NCBI GenBank assembly: GCA_946478985.1
Contig: CAMLDZ010000047.1
Location: 1-22,643 of the forward strand
Origin: an uncultured Solimonas sp.
GTDB lineage: Bacteria; Pseudomonadota; Gammaproteobacteria; Nevskiales; Nevskiaceae
Direction of reading: 5' to 3'
DNA length: 22,643 nt
Shown: positions 1-7,741 of the stretch, piece after piece
Layout of the letters: each line of letters opens with the position of its first letter
How positions within the stretch are numbered: the stretch's first letter is position 1
The notes under the pieces: model-generated
Told to the model about the DNA's origin: nothing
The model's database searches: none
Seen by the model: only the letters and a program-made list of their open reading frames with translations
Position numbers and translations under genes: made by a program

Positions 1-615
1 ATGGTGTTCTCGCTGATCCTGCTGGCGCCGAGCTGGGGCGGCATGATCAACGGCGTGATGACGCTCAGCGGCGCCTGGCACAAGCTGCGCGAGGACCCGA
101 TCCTCAAGTTCCTGATCGTCTCGCTGAGCTTCTACGGCATGTCGACCTTCGAAGGTCCGATGATGTCGATCAAGACCGTCAACGCGCTCAGCCATTACAC
201 CGACTGGACCATCGGCCATGTGCATTCGGGGGCGCTGGGCTGGGTGGCGATGATCACTTTCGGCTCGATCTACGCGCTGATTCCCAAGCTGTGGAACCGG
301 CCGGCGATGTACAGCGTGCCGGCGATCAACCTGCATTTCTGGCTGGCGACGATCGGCACCGTCGTCTACATCGTCGCGATGTGGATCGCCGGTGTGATGC
401 AAGGCCTGATGTGGCGCGCCACCGAAGCCGACGGCAGCCTGAGCTACAGCTTCGTCGAGAGCCTCAAGGCCACCTATCCGTTCTACGCGATGCGCCTGGC
501 CGGCGGCCTGATTTTCCTGTCCGGCATGGTGGTGATGGCCTGGAACGTCTTCAAGACCATCGGCTCGCAGCGTGAAGCGCTGCCGCTGGCCGGCACCGTG
601 GAGGCGCGCGCATGA
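1..615 (+). CDS. ccoN: cbb3-type cytochrome c oxidase subunit I (CcoN), C-terminal part
   Basis: This is the C-terminal 204 residues of the catalytic heme b/heme b3-CuB subunit of the cbb3 oxidase, which reduces O2 to water in the inner membrane. The gene is cut by the window edge: CcoN is usually about 470-480 residues, so the Met at base 1 is internal and roughly half the protein is missing. The segment [15 protein letters not shown] carries the conserved paired His of the heme-ligand helix, and several long hydrophobic helices follow (for example around residues 110-130 and 165-183). The stop overlaps the ccoO start by four bases (ATGA at 612-615), which implies translational coupling. Identity is secure from the sequence and from the ccoO-Q-P genes that follow. 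Confidence 0.96.
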   Translation: MVFSLILLAPSWGGMINGVMTLSGAWHKLREDPILKFLIVSLSFYGMSTFEGPMMSIKTVNALSHYTDWTIGHVHSGALGWVAMITFGSIYALIPKLWNRPAMYSVPAINLHFWLATIGTVVYIVAMWIAGVMQGLMWRATEADGSLSYSFVESLKATYPFYAMRLAGGLIFLSGMVVMAWNVFKTIGSQREALPLAGTVEARA

Positions 616-1247
616 AGCACGAGAAAATAGAGAAGAGCATCGGCTGGATGGCGATCCTGACGGCGGTGGCGATCAGCTTCGGCGGCTTCGTCGAGATCGT
701 GCCGCTGATCGCGCAGCAGGCGCAGACCCAGCCGGCCGCCGGGCTGGCACCGCGCACGCCGCTCGCCGTCGCCGGCCGCGACGTCTACGTCCGCGAGGGT
801 TGCTATAACTGTCACTCGCAGATGGTGCGCTCGCTGGCCGAGGAAGTGCTGCGCTACGGCCCGGCCGGCACCGAAGCGGAATCGGTCTGGGATCACCCGT
901 TCCAGTGGGGCAGCAAGCGCACCGGTCCGGATCTGTCGCGCGTCGGCGGACGCTACTCGGACAGCTGGCACCGCATCCATCTGCTCAACCCCCGCGACGT
1001 GGTGCCGGAATCGAACATGCCCGGCTACCCCTGGCTCGCCGAGACGCCGCTGGTCGGCAGCCAGATCCAGGCCGAGATGCGTGCGCTGCGCCGCGTCGGC
1101 GTGCCCTACGCGGAGGCCGAGATCGCTGCTGCCAGGGACGCTGCGCTCGGCAAGACCGAGATGGACGCGCTGATCGTCTACCTGCAATCGCTGAAGGCGC
1201 CGGTGCCGCCGGCGACGGCGATGGCCGTCACCGGAGCGCAGCCATGA
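612..1247 (+). CDS. ccoO: cbb3-type cytochrome c oxidase subunit II (CcoO)
   Basis: This is the membrane-anchored monoheme cytochrome c subunit that passes electrons to CcoN. The 211-residue length is normal for the family. An N-terminal anchor helix lies at about residues 12-32, and a single c-type heme site CYNCH is at C64/C67/H68. The probable axial Met is M136 in SNMPGYPW. Motifs such as YNCHSQMVR and [16 protein letters not shown] are typical of CcoO. The start overlaps the ccoN stop by four bases and the stop overlaps the ccoQ start in the same way. Confidence 0.97.
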   Translation: MKHEKIEKSIGWMAILTAVAISFGGFVEIVPLIAQQAQTQPAAGLAPRTPLAVAGRDVYVREGCYNCHSQMVRSLAEEVLRYGPAGTEAESVWDHPFQWGSKRTGPDLSRVGGRYSDSWHRIHLLNPRDVVPESNMPGYPWLAETPLVGSQIQAEMRALRRVGVPYAEAEIAAARDAALGKTEMDALIVYLQSLKAPVPPATAMAVTGAQP

Positions 1248-1405
1248 TCAGCGGCATCGTCACCGCCAGCCTGCTGGCGGCGTTTCTCGGCATCGCCGTC
1301 TGGGCCTGGTCGGGCCGCAACCGCGCGCGCTTCGCGCAGGCCGCGCGGCTGCCGCTCGACGACGACGGCGTCACGCCCGCCACTCATCTGGGAGATCGGC
1401 CATGA
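1244..1405 (+). CDS. ccoQ: cbb3-type oxidase small subunit (CcoQ/FixQ)
   Basis: This 53-residue protein has one transmembrane helix (about residues 2-22) and then a short basic and acidic tail (WSGRNRARF onwards). It is recognised by size, topology and position between ccoO and ccoP. CcoQ is a non-catalytic accessory subunit that in other bacteria stabilises the assembled oxidase. The ATG at 1244 overlaps the ccoO TGA by four bases, and the TGA at 1403-1405 overlaps the ccoP ATG at 1402. The WxWS-like motif after the helix is usual for the family. Confidence 0.88.
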   Translation: MISGIVTASLLAAFLGIAVWAWSGRNRARFAQAARLPLDDDGVTPATHLGDRP

Positions 1406-2307
1406 ATGCGTCGATGAATGACTTCTGGCACTGGTTCGTCATCGCCATCACCGTGCTGTCGATCGTTGGCTGCCTGTGGCTGCTGTTCGCCAACGCGCGC
1501 GGCAAGCCGGGCGAGGCCGATACCGGCCACGTCTGGGACGACGATCTGCGCGAGTACAACAATCCGCTGCCGCGCTGGTGGCTCAACCTGTTCGTGCTGA
1601 CGATCATTTTCGGCATCGGTTACCTGGCGCTGTACCCGGGCCTGGGGCGCTTCGCCGGCAAGCTGGGCTGGAGCCATGAGGCGCAGCTGCAGCAGGATCT
1701 CGACGGCTATCAGGCGCTGCGCGCCCGGCAGTTCGCCGCGTTCGCCGGGCAGGATGTCGTCACGCTGGCCGCCAGCGCCGACGCTCGCAAGCTGGGGCGC
1801 AACCTGTTCCTCAACAACTGCGCCGGCTGTCACGGCGCCGATGCCAGGGGCGCGCTGGGCTTTCCGGACCTGAGCGACCGCGACTGGCTGTACGGCGGCG
1901 CGCCCGAAGCCATCGTCGCGTCGATCACGCAGGGCCGCGGCGGGCAGATGCCGGCGTTCAACGGCAGCATCGATCCGGACACGCTGGCGGCGCTGAGCCG
2001 CTACGTCGCGCACTGGAACGATCCGCAGCTTGGCGCCGACGTGCGCGACAAGGCGCAGAAGCAGTTCGCCATCACCTGCGCGGCTTGCCACGGCGCCGAC
2101 GGCAAGGGCAATCCTGCACTGGGTGCGCCCAATCTCACCGACGACATCTGGCTGCACGGCGGCGGTTCGGCGCGGGTTCGCGAGACCATCCTGTTCGGCC
2201 GCCACGGCGCGATGCCGGCGCACGAGAAGCTGCTGACGGCGGACGAGATCCGTGTCGTCGCCGCCTACGTCTACGGTTTGTCGCAGCCGGGCGGAGCCGC
2301 GCCGTGA
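1402..2307 (+). CDS. ccoP: cbb3-type oxidase diheme cytochrome c subunit (CcoP)
   Basis: CcoP is the electron-entry subunit, accepting electrons from soluble or membrane cytochrome c. This 301-residue protein has two N-terminal transmembrane helices (about residues 9-28 and 57-78) with the usual CcoP sequence HVWDDDLREYNNPLPRWW between them. Two periplasmic cytochrome c domains follow: CAGCH at C140/C143/H144 and CAACH at C226/C229/H230. Likely Met ligands lie in GQMPAF and GAMPAH. Length and domain order match the family. The stop overlaps the GTG start of the next gene. Confidence 0.97.
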   Translation: MNASMNDFWHWFVIAITVLSIVGCLWLLFANARGKPGEADTGHVWDDDLREYNNPLPRWWLNLFVLTIIFGIGYLALYPGLGRFAGKLGWSHEAQLQQDLDGYQALRARQFAAFAGQDVVTLAASADARKLGRNLFLNNCAGCHGADARGALGFPDLSDRDWLYGGAPEAIVASITQGRGGQMPAFNGSIDPDTLAALSRYVAHWNDPQLGADVRDKAQKQFAITCAACHGADGKGNPALGAPNLTDDIWLHGGGSARVRETILFGRHGAMPAHEKLLTADEIRVVAAYVYGLSQPGGAAP

Positions 2308-2624
2308 ACGCCGGCGCACCGCCGCCGGACGAGCGCGCGAACGCGCCGGCGGACGATCGCGCCGATGCGATCACCGCCGCCGCGGCGCAGCGCGCGCTCG
2401 GCGGCAGCCGCCAGCTGCGCCAGGTCAGCGCCGTCCTGTGGGCCTCGTTCCTCGGCGCCACGGCAACGATCGCGACCATCGTCGCCCTGCCGGCCGGCGA
2501 GCTGATGCCGCCGCAGACCCCGCATCATGTCGCGCTGCTGTTCCTGATCGCCTGGCTGCTGGCGGTGATCCCGGCGCTGATCGCCGCGGTGCTGGCGACG
2601 CCGGTGCGCAAGGAGGACGTGTGA
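2304..2624 (+). CDS. Uncharacterised two-helix membrane protein between ccoP and ccoG
   Basis: I do not recognise this gene. It would start at GTG 2304, inside the ccoP stop (GTGA), giving 106 residues, and its TGA overlaps the ccoG ATG by one base. The Ala/Pro/Asp-rich N-terminus (about residues 1-40) looks soluble or disordered. Two hydrophobic helices follow, about residues 47-65 and 78-98, before the basic/acidic end PVRKEDV. Third-codon positions are almost all G or C, as in the neighbouring real genes, and the perfect spacing on both sides supports translation. The ccoG ribosome-binding site (AAGGAGG, 2610-2616) lies inside its last codons. Position suggests a role in cbb3 assembly or stability, but that is inference only. 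Confidence 0.7.
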   Translation: MNAGAPPPDERANAPADDRADAITAAAAQRALGGSRQLRQVSAVLWASFLGATATIATIVALPAGELMPPQTPHHVALLFLIAWLLAVIPALIAAVLATPVRKEDV

Positions 2625-4039
2625 TGGCACACGGCGAACGCGGCGGCGCACACCCATCGGCGGTCGAGCAGCCGGTGCTCATGTACCAGTCGGCCGGCAA
2701 GATCTATCCGCGCGACGTGCACGGCATTTACGAGCGCCTGCGCAAGACGGCGATGCTCGTCCTGCTGGGCCTGTTCTACGCCGGTCCGTGGCTGCGCATC
2801 GGCGATACGCCGCTGCTGTTGATCGATCTGCCGGCGCGGCGCTTCCACGTCTTCGGCATGACCCTGATGCCGCAGGATCTCTACCTGCTGGCGGCGCTGC
2901 TGTTGCTGGCGGCGCTGACACTGTTCTTTTTCACCAGCATCGCCGGCCGGCTGTGGTGCGGCTATGCCTGTCCGCAGACGGTATGGACCGAGCTGTTCCT
3001 GTGGATCGAGCGCCGTTTCGAGGGCGACCGCCATGAGCGGATGAAGCTGGATCGCGCACCCTGGTCGGCGGCCAAGCTGGCGCGCAAGGCCGGCAAGCAC
3101 GCGAGCTGGGCGCTGCTGGCGCTGTTCACCGGCTTCAGCTTCGTCGGCTATTTCATCCCGGCGCCGCAGCTCGCCCACGAGCTGCTGACGGTGAGCGCCG
3201 GCGGCTGGGCGCTGTTCTGGGTCCTGTTCTACGCATTCGCGACCTGGGGCAATGCCGGTTTCCTGCGCGAGCAGGTCTGCAAGTACATGTGCCCGTATGC
3301 GCGCTTCCAGAGCGCGATGTTCGACCGCGACACCCTGATCATTGCCTACGACGCACGCCGCGGCGAGCCGCGCAAGACGCTGGCGCGCAAGGCCGGCGTG
3401 GCGGCAGCCGGCTGCGTCGACTGCTCGCTGTGCGTGCAGGCCTGTCCGGTGGGCATCGACATCCGCCAGGGCCTGCAGTACGAGTGCATCGCCTGCGCGG
3501 CCTGCATCGATGCCTGCGACGGCGTGATGAAGAAGATCGGCCAGCCGCGCGGCCTGATCCGCTACAGCAGTGCGCGCCGCGATGCCGGCGGAGCATTCCG
3601 CTTTCTGAGGCCGCGCGTGCTCGGCTATGGCGCGGTGTGGCTGGCGGTGCTGCTGGCGACGGCGCTGCTGATCGCCACGCGCGCGCCGTTCGGCATCGAC
3701 ATCGTCCGCGACCGCAAGCAGCTGTACCGCGAGCTGGCGGACGGCAGCATCGAGAATGTCTATGCGCTCAAGCTCTCCAACAAGGATGCGCAGGCGCATC
3801 AGTACCGTATCGACGCGCACTTCGCCGACGGCCGCAGCGTGCAGCTGGAGCCGAGCCGCATCGATGCCGGCGGCGGCGAGCACGTCTCGCTGACCGTTGC
3901 CGCGCGGGCCCGCGATCAGCACGCCACGGTCGACAAGCTGCAGTTCACCGTCACCCGGCAGGATGCGCCGGCACGACCGCAGCGTCGTGTCGCCAGCTTC
4001 CTCAGCGATGGCGCCGAGCAGGGCGCGCAACCGGAGTAG
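2624..4039 (+). CDS. ccoG: Cytochrome oxidase accessory protein CcoG (FixG), polyferredoxin-like
   Basis: CcoG is a membrane iron-sulfur protein of cbb3 biogenesis, reported in other bacteria to handle Cu(II) reduction. This 471-residue copy has several transmembrane helices (about residues 44-62, 86-108, 160-180, 195-215 and 340-360). A double 4Fe-4S ferredoxin motif is present: C264/C267/C270 with C274-P, and C288/C291/C294/C298. An additional membrane-proximal CGYACPQTVW segment and a C-terminal immunoglobulin-like domain (about residue 365 to the end) are also typical of FixG. The start at 2624 is chosen over upstream in-frame codons because AAGGAGG lies eight bases before it and it overlaps the previous stop by one base. 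Confidence 0.95.
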   Translation: MAHGERGGAHPSAVEQPVLMYQSAGKIYPRDVHGIYERLRKTAMLVLLGLFYAGPWLRIGDTPLLLIDLPARRFHVFGMTLMPQDLYLLAALLLLAALTLFFFTSIAGRLWCGYACPQTVWTELFLWIERRFEGDRHERMKLDRAPWSAAKLARKAGKHASWALLALFTGFSFVGYFIPAPQLAHELLTVSAGGWALFWVLFYAFATWGNAGFLREQVCKYMCPYARFQSAMFDRDTLIIAYDARRGEPRKTLARKAGVAAAGCVDCSLCVQACPVGIDIRQGLQYECIACAACIDACDGVMKKIGQPRGLIRYSSARRDAGGAFRFLRPRVLGYGAVWLAVLLATALLIATRAPFGIDIVRDRKQLYRELADGSIENVYALKLSNKDAQAHQYRIDAHFADGRSVQLEPSRIDAGGGEHVSLTVAARARDQHATVDKLQFTVTRQDAPARPQRRVASFLSDGAEQGAQPE

Positions 4040-4042
4040 TCC

Positions 4043-4234
4043 ATGAGCAAGGTTCCAGATCAGATTCAGCCCGCGCAGGTGCGTAGCCACCGTTCGCCGT
4101 ACGGCCTGGAGTTTGCGCTGCTGATCGTGCTGCCGATCGCCGTGCTGCTGGCTGGCGCGGCGACGTTCGCGCTGGCGGTCGGGCACGGCTTCACGCCGGT
4201 AGCGGAAACCGCGCGGCCGCTGCACGGACATTGA
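4043..4234 (+). CDS. One-helix mini-protein in the ccoH/fixH position
   Basis: This 63-residue gene sits between ccoG and ccoI, exactly where ccoH/fixH lies in standard ccoGHIS operons. It has a polar N-terminus, one transmembrane helix (about residues 25-47) with the pattern LIVLPIAVLLAGAATFALAV, and a short His-containing tail ending in LHGH. FixH proteins are normally about 150-170 residues; the helix here resembles their N-terminal anchor (hydrophobic-LP-AAV-AG-T), but the large extramembrane domain is missing. It is either a drastically reduced CcoH or an unrelated replacement. It starts three bases after the ccoG stop and ends four bases before ccoI, with the same GC-rich third positions as its neighbours. 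Confidence 0.7.
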   Translation: MSKVPDQIQPAQVRSHRSPYGLEFALLIVLPIAVLLAGAATFALAVGHGFTPVAETARPLHGH

Positions 4235-4238
4235 GTTC

Positions 4239-6455
4239 ATGGGCGCGATCGGCAGCGGTACGCAATGGGCGATCTACGATCGGCCCGAACTGCGCGACAG
4301 CATCAGTCACACGGTCGGCGACGATGCACGCGAGGTGCTGCTGACGCTCGACGGCATCCACTGCGCCGCCTGCGTGGCGCGCGTCGAACGCGAGCTGGCG
4401 CCGCTGGCCGAGCAGATCCGCGTCAATCTCGCGGCGCGCACCGTGCAGTTCCGCTTCGCGCCGTCACGGATCGCGCTGTCGGCGATACTCGAGCGCCTCG
4501 ACCGCGGCGGCTTCCAGCCGCAGCTGCTGGCGCAGGACGCCGATCTCAACGCGCAGCGTCGCGCCGGCCGCAGCCAGCTGGCGCAGATCGGCGTCGCCGT
4601 GCTGTGTGCGATGCAGGTGATGATGCTGGCCTGGCCGGCGTACCGCAGCGATGCGGCGAGCATCGATCCGTCGATCATGCAGCTGCTGCGCTGGACGCAG
4701 TGGCTGTTCGCGACGCCGGCGCTGTTCTACGGCGGCCAGGGTTTCTTCCGCAATGCCTGGCGCGCACTGAGCAGCGGCCGTGTCGACATGGACGTGCCGA
4801 TCGCCGCCTCGCTGGCGATCGCCTATGGCGTCTCCGCCTGGCGCACGCTGGCCGGCGGCGGCGAGCTGTACTTCGACTCGGCGACGATGTTCGTGATGCT
4901 GCTGTCGGGCGCGCGCTTCCTGGAAAGCCGTTCGCGCCTGGCTGCCGGCGGCCACTTGCGGCGGCTGGCCAGTGCGCGGCGCCTGCTCGCCACGCGCCTC
5001 GACGGCGATGGCGTCGAACGGCGCATACCGCTGGCGGCGGTCGTCGCCGGCGATCTGCTGCGCGTGGCGCCGGGCGAGGCGGTGCCGGTCGACGGCGTGC
5101 TGCTCGAGGGCGATGGCGAACTCGACGAAGCCCTGCTCAGCGGCGAGGCCCGGCCGGTGCTGCGTCGTGCCGGCGCCGCGCTGCTCGCCGGCAGCGTCAA
5201 CGTCGGCAGCCAGACCTTGAGCCTGCGCGCCGAAGGCGTCGGCAGCCAGACTTGGCTGGCTCAGATCACGCGGCTGCTGCAGCGCGCGCAGGCCGAGCGG
5301 CCGGCCTACCAGCAGTTGCTCGATCGCCACGCCGGCAGTTTCGTCGCGGTGATCCTGCTGCTGGCGGCCAGCGCCCTGCTGGCCTGGTGGTCGATCGACA
5401 GCGAGCGTGCCATCGCCGCGGCGATCGCCGTGCTGGTGGCCAGCTGCCCGTGTGCGCTGTCGCTGGCGGCGCCGCTGTCGCTGGCCGCCGGAAGCGGTCG
5501 ACTGGCCGCCAGCGGCGTGCTGGTCGCCAGGCCCGCCGCGCTCGAACGGCTGGCCGCCGTCGACACCGTGATCTTCGACAAGACCGGCACGCTGACCGAG
5601 CCGCGCTTCTCGCTGAGCCGTTGCACGCCGCTGGCGGAGATGCCCCCGGAGCGGGTGCTGGCGATCGCCGCGGCGCTGGAGCGCGGCTTGAGCCATCCGC
5701 TGGCCGCAGCCTTCCGTGCCCACGATCAGGGCCTGGAGGCGCGTGAGGTACACAGCGTGCCGGGGCAGGGCGTCAGCGGCGATATCGACGGCATCCGCTA
5801 TCACCTGGGTGGCGCCGACGCGCGCGCCGGCGGCGCGGTGCCCGCCGACGCCGACCCGGCGGCGACCGTGCTGGGCCTGCGCGATGGCACGCGCGTGCTG
5901 GCCTGGCTGGAGCTGCGCAGTGCGCTGCGCGCGGGCGCCGCCGAACTGGTCGCGGCGCTGCGTACCGAGGGTATCGCGGTCGAGCTGCTCAGCGGCGACG
6001 GCGAGGCCGCGGTGCGGGCGGCGGCGGCGACGCTCGGCATCGATACCGCGACGGCGCGGCTGCGGCCCGACGAAAAGCTGTTCCGGCTGCGCCGCCTGCA
6101 GAGCCAGGGCCACGTGGTGCTCGCGGTCGGCGACGGTGTCAACGACGCGCCCTTGCTGGCCGGCGCCGACGTCAGCTGTGCGATGCCCGGCGGCGCGGCG
6201 CTGGCACAGTCGCGCGCCGACCTGCTGCTGATCGGCGATTCGCTGGCCAGCCTGCGCGACGTGCGCGCGATGGCACGTGCCATCCAGCGGCGCGTGCGGC
6301 AGAACATCGCCTGGGCGCTCGGCTACAACTTGCTGGTGCTGCCGCTGGCGGCCGCCGGCCTGCTGAGCCCGTGGATGGCGGCGCTGGGCATGTCGCTGTC
6401 GTCGCTGCTGGTGGTTGCCAATGCGCAGCGGCTGCCGCCGATCGGGCGGGGCTGA
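4239..6455 (+). CDS. ccoI: Copper-translocating P1B-type ATPase for cbb3 assembly (CcoI/FixI)
   Basis: CcoI exports Cu(I) across the inner membrane to supply the CuB centre of cbb3 oxidase. This 738-residue protein has an N-terminal heavy-metal-associated domain with the pair C42-A-A-C45. Membrane helices follow, with the CPC transport motif at C403-P-C405. The phosphorylation site is DKTGT at D447, the nucleotide-binding HP motif is in GLSHPLAAA, and the hinge is GDGVNDAP from residue 631. All catalytic signatures are intact and the length is normal for CcoI. Placement between the ccoH-position gene and ccoS distinguishes it from general CopA detoxification pumps. Confidence 0.95.
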   Translation: MGAIGSGTQWAIYDRPELRDSISHTVGDDAREVLLTLDGIHCAACVARVERELAPLAEQIRVNLAARTVQFRFAPSRIALSAILERLDRGGFQPQLLAQDADLNAQRRAGRSQLAQIGVAVLCAMQVMMLAWPAYRSDAASIDPSIMQLLRWTQWLFATPALFYGGQGFFRNAWRALSSGRVDMDVPIAASLAIAYGVSAWRTLAGGGELYFDSATMFVMLLSGARFLESRSRLAAGGHLRRLASARRLLATRLDGDGVERRIPLAAVVAGDLLRVAPGEAVPVDGVLLEGDGELDEALLSGEARPVLRRAGAALLAGSVNVGSQTLSLRAEGVGSQTWLAQITRLLQRAQAERPAYQQLLDRHAGSFVAVILLLAASALLAWWSIDSERAIAAAIAVLVASCPCALSLAAPLSLAAGSGRLAASGVLVARPAALERLAAVDTVIFDKTGTLTEPRFSLSRCTPLAEMPPERVLAIAAALERGLSHPLAAAFRAHDQGLEAREVHSVPGQGVSGDIDGIRYHLGGADARAGGAVPADADPAATVLGLRDGTRVLAWLELRSALRAGAAELVAALRTEGIAVELLSGDGEAAVRAAAATLGIDTATARLRPDEKLFRLRRLQSQGHVVLAVGDGVNDAPLLAGADVSCAMPGGAALAQSRADLLLIGDSLASLRDVRAMARAIQRRVRQNIAWALGYNLLVLPLAAAGLLSPWMAALGMSLSSLLVVANAQRLPPIGRG

Positions 6456-6460
6456 GCGCG

Positions 6461-6601
6461 ATGGAAATCCTCTTCGCGCTGATTCCGCTGGCGGTGGTAC
6501 TGGTGGCGGCCGCGGCTGTCGTTTTCATCCGCGCCGTGTACGGCGGCCAGTTCGAAGATCTGGACGCCGTCGCCGCGCGCATGCCTGACGACGAGCCCTG
6601 A
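6461..6601 (+). CDS. ccoS: cbb3-type oxidase assembly protein CcoS
   Basis: This 46-residue single-helix protein (helix about residues 4-24) has the hallmark CcoS sequence AVYGGQFEDLD directly after the helix. CcoS is needed for cofactor insertion into cbb3 oxidase in Rhodobacter. The ATG at 6461 is five bases after the ccoI stop. It closes the cco operon; two small dyads start at its stop codon, and an FNR-type box follows before the next gene. Confidence 0.92.
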   Translation: MEILFALIPLAVVLVAAAAVVFIRAVYGGQFEDLDAVAARMPDDEP

Positions 6602-6631
6602 GGGCTCGCGGACGGCGCCCGGCGAGCGGGC
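6592..6631 (+). terminator. Two small tandem dyads after ccoS, possible weak terminator or attenuator
   Basis: CGAGCCCT and AGGGCTCG flank a single G at the ccoS stop (6592-6608). GCCCG and CGGGC are separated by five bases at 6617-6631. Neither is followed by a T run, so intrinsic termination is doubtful; partial read-through from cco into the next operon is likely. Confidence 0.3.
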
Positions 6632-6645
6632 TTGATGGCGGTCAA
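6632..6645 (+). promoter_or_regulatory. FNR/Anr/FixK-type box
   Basis: TTGAT-GGCG-GTCAA matches the FNR consensus TTGAT-N4-ATCAA at 9 of 10 positions and has the TTG-N8-CAA core. The hexamer GACACT at 6668-6673 lies where the -10 element of a class II FNR promoter should be when the box is centred at -41.5. Transcription would then begin near 6680, just before the Shine-Dalgarno-like CCGGAG (6685-6690) and the ATG at 6699. The box and geometry are seen in the sequence; its use is inferred. The likely ligand is the FNR-family protein encoded at 10413-11156. Confidence 0.7.
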
Positions 6646-6698
6646 TGTGCATGCGGCGCCAGCGCCGGACACTGCAGACATTCACCGGAGTCGCCCGC

Positions 6699-7052
6699 AT
6701 GGCCGCCGTCATCAAGCCCCGCCCCATTCCCCCCGCCGTCTGCAGTGATCTGTTGCAGCTGCGCGAGCTCTACATCAGCCGCGCGCAGCGGCTGGAGCAG
6801 GACCGCCGACGCCATGGCGAGCCGCTGGATGCCGATCGCTCCGAACGCCTGCTGGAAACCCGCAACGATGCGGTGGTCGATGCCATCAGTGCCGAAACGC
6901 AGTCCGACCTCGCGCAGGTGGAGCATGCGCTGCAGCGTGGCGAAGCCGGCTTCTGGGGGGTCTGCGAAACCTGCCTGCAGGCGATCGAACCGGCACGCCT
7001 GAAGACGCTGCCGCAGGCCACGCAGTGCGCGCACTGCGTGACCCTGGTCTGA
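6699..7052 (+). CDS. DksA/TraR-family C4 zinc-finger protein
   Basis: This 117-residue protein has a long helical N-terminal half and a C-terminal zinc finger C89-x2-C92-x17-C110-x2-C113, the exact spacing of DksA. RNDAVVDAISAE (about residues 55-66) lies where DksA carries its acidic coiled-coil tip (D-x-x-D-x-A), here with the looser spacing D-x3-D-A. DksA-type proteins enter the RNA polymerase secondary channel and alter initiation. It is shorter than DksA (about 150) but longer than TraR (about 73), so I call it DksA-like and not DksA. The ATG at 6699 is preferred over one at 6645 because CCGGAG precedes it and the upstream part overlaps the FNR box. It is probably first in an FNR-controlled operon through fixJ. 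Confidence 0.8.
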   Translation: MAAVIKPRPIPPAVCSDLLQLRELYISRAQRLEQDRRRHGEPLDADRSERLLETRNDAVVDAISAETQSDLAQVEHALQRGEAGFWGVCETCLQAIEPARLKTLPQATQCAHCVTLV

Positions 7053-7077
7053 AAGCCGCCGCGCCGCGGACGCGACC

Positions 7078-7734
7078 ATGCTCGAACTCGGCATCCCTGC
7101 GATGTGGCTGGCCGGCCTGGCTGCCTCGCCGCACTGCGGCCTGATGTGCGGCCCGCTGCAGCAGCTGGGCCTGCGCCGGCTCGATGCCGGGGACCGCACG
7201 CGGATGCTGCTGGCGTTGCACCTGGGCCGCGTGCTCGGCTACGCGGTGCTGGGCGCGCTGTCCGGCGCGCTTGGCCTGCTGCTGCTGCGCGCCCTGCCGT
7301 CGCCGCGGCTGGGGCTGGTCCTGCAGGGTTTCGCCGCGGTGCTGCTGATCGTCTATGCCTTGCGCGTCTGGCAGCAGCGGCTGCCGGCCTGCTGCCAGGC
7401 GCCGCGCCACACGCGCGGCGCCGGCGGTGCGCTGCGCGGCCTGAGCAGTGGCCTGGGCTGGGCCCTGATGCCGTGCGCGCCGCTTTATCTGGCGCTCGGC
7501 GCCGCGGCCATGAGCGGCTCGGCGCTGCAGGGAGCGGCCCTGCTCGCGGCGTTCGCGTTCGGCACCTTGCCGCTGCTGGCGGCCAGCGGCTGGGGCTTGG
7601 CGCATCTGCAGTGGCGTGCCGCGCCGCGCCTGGCTCCGGTGCTGGGCCTGGCGCTGCCGCTCGCCATCGCGCTCAGCGGTCTTGCCGGCATCGCCCTGGC
7701 GCCGGCCTTTCATTCGATGTGGTGCTTGCCCTGA
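7078..7734 (+). CDS. TauE/SafE-family (DsbD_2/UreH-like) membrane protein
   Basis: This 218-residue polytopic membrane protein has about six helices. Its start, LAASPHCGLMCGP (H19, C20, C24), is the signature found in the transmembrane proteins usually annotated as sulfite exporter TauE/SafE or cytochrome biogenesis protein and encoded beside ccoS in many bacteria. The Cys pair in the first helix suggests thiol/disulfide or metal handling, as in the DsbD/CcdA group. The exact substrate is unknown. It lies 25 bases after the DksA-like gene and seven before the thioredoxin gene. Placement next to the cbb3 operon and a thioredoxin favours a role in copper or thiol delivery to the oxidase over sulfite export. 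Confidence 0.82.
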   Translation: MLELGIPAMWLAGLAASPHCGLMCGPLQQLGLRRLDAGDRTRMLLALHLGRVLGYAVLGALSGALGLLLLRALPSPRLGLVLQGFAAVLLIVYALRVWQQRLPACCQAPRHTRGAGGALRGLSSGLGWALMPCAPLYLALGAAAMSGSALQGAALLAAFAFGTLPLLAASGWGLAHLQWRAAPRLAPVLGLALPLAIALSGLAGIALAPAFHSMWCLP

Positions 7735-7741
7735 ACTGCCC

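Noticed and set aside
2525..4240. 571-codon open frame on the minus strand over ccoG
   Set aside because: It is the antisense of a clearly identified gene, its translation is Arg/Gln/His/Ala-rich without motifs, and such frames are expected in GC-rich DNA.
4464..6113. 549-codon open frame on the minus strand over ccoI
   Set aside because: Antisense shadow of an intact P-type ATPase, with low-complexity Gln/Arg/Ala composition.
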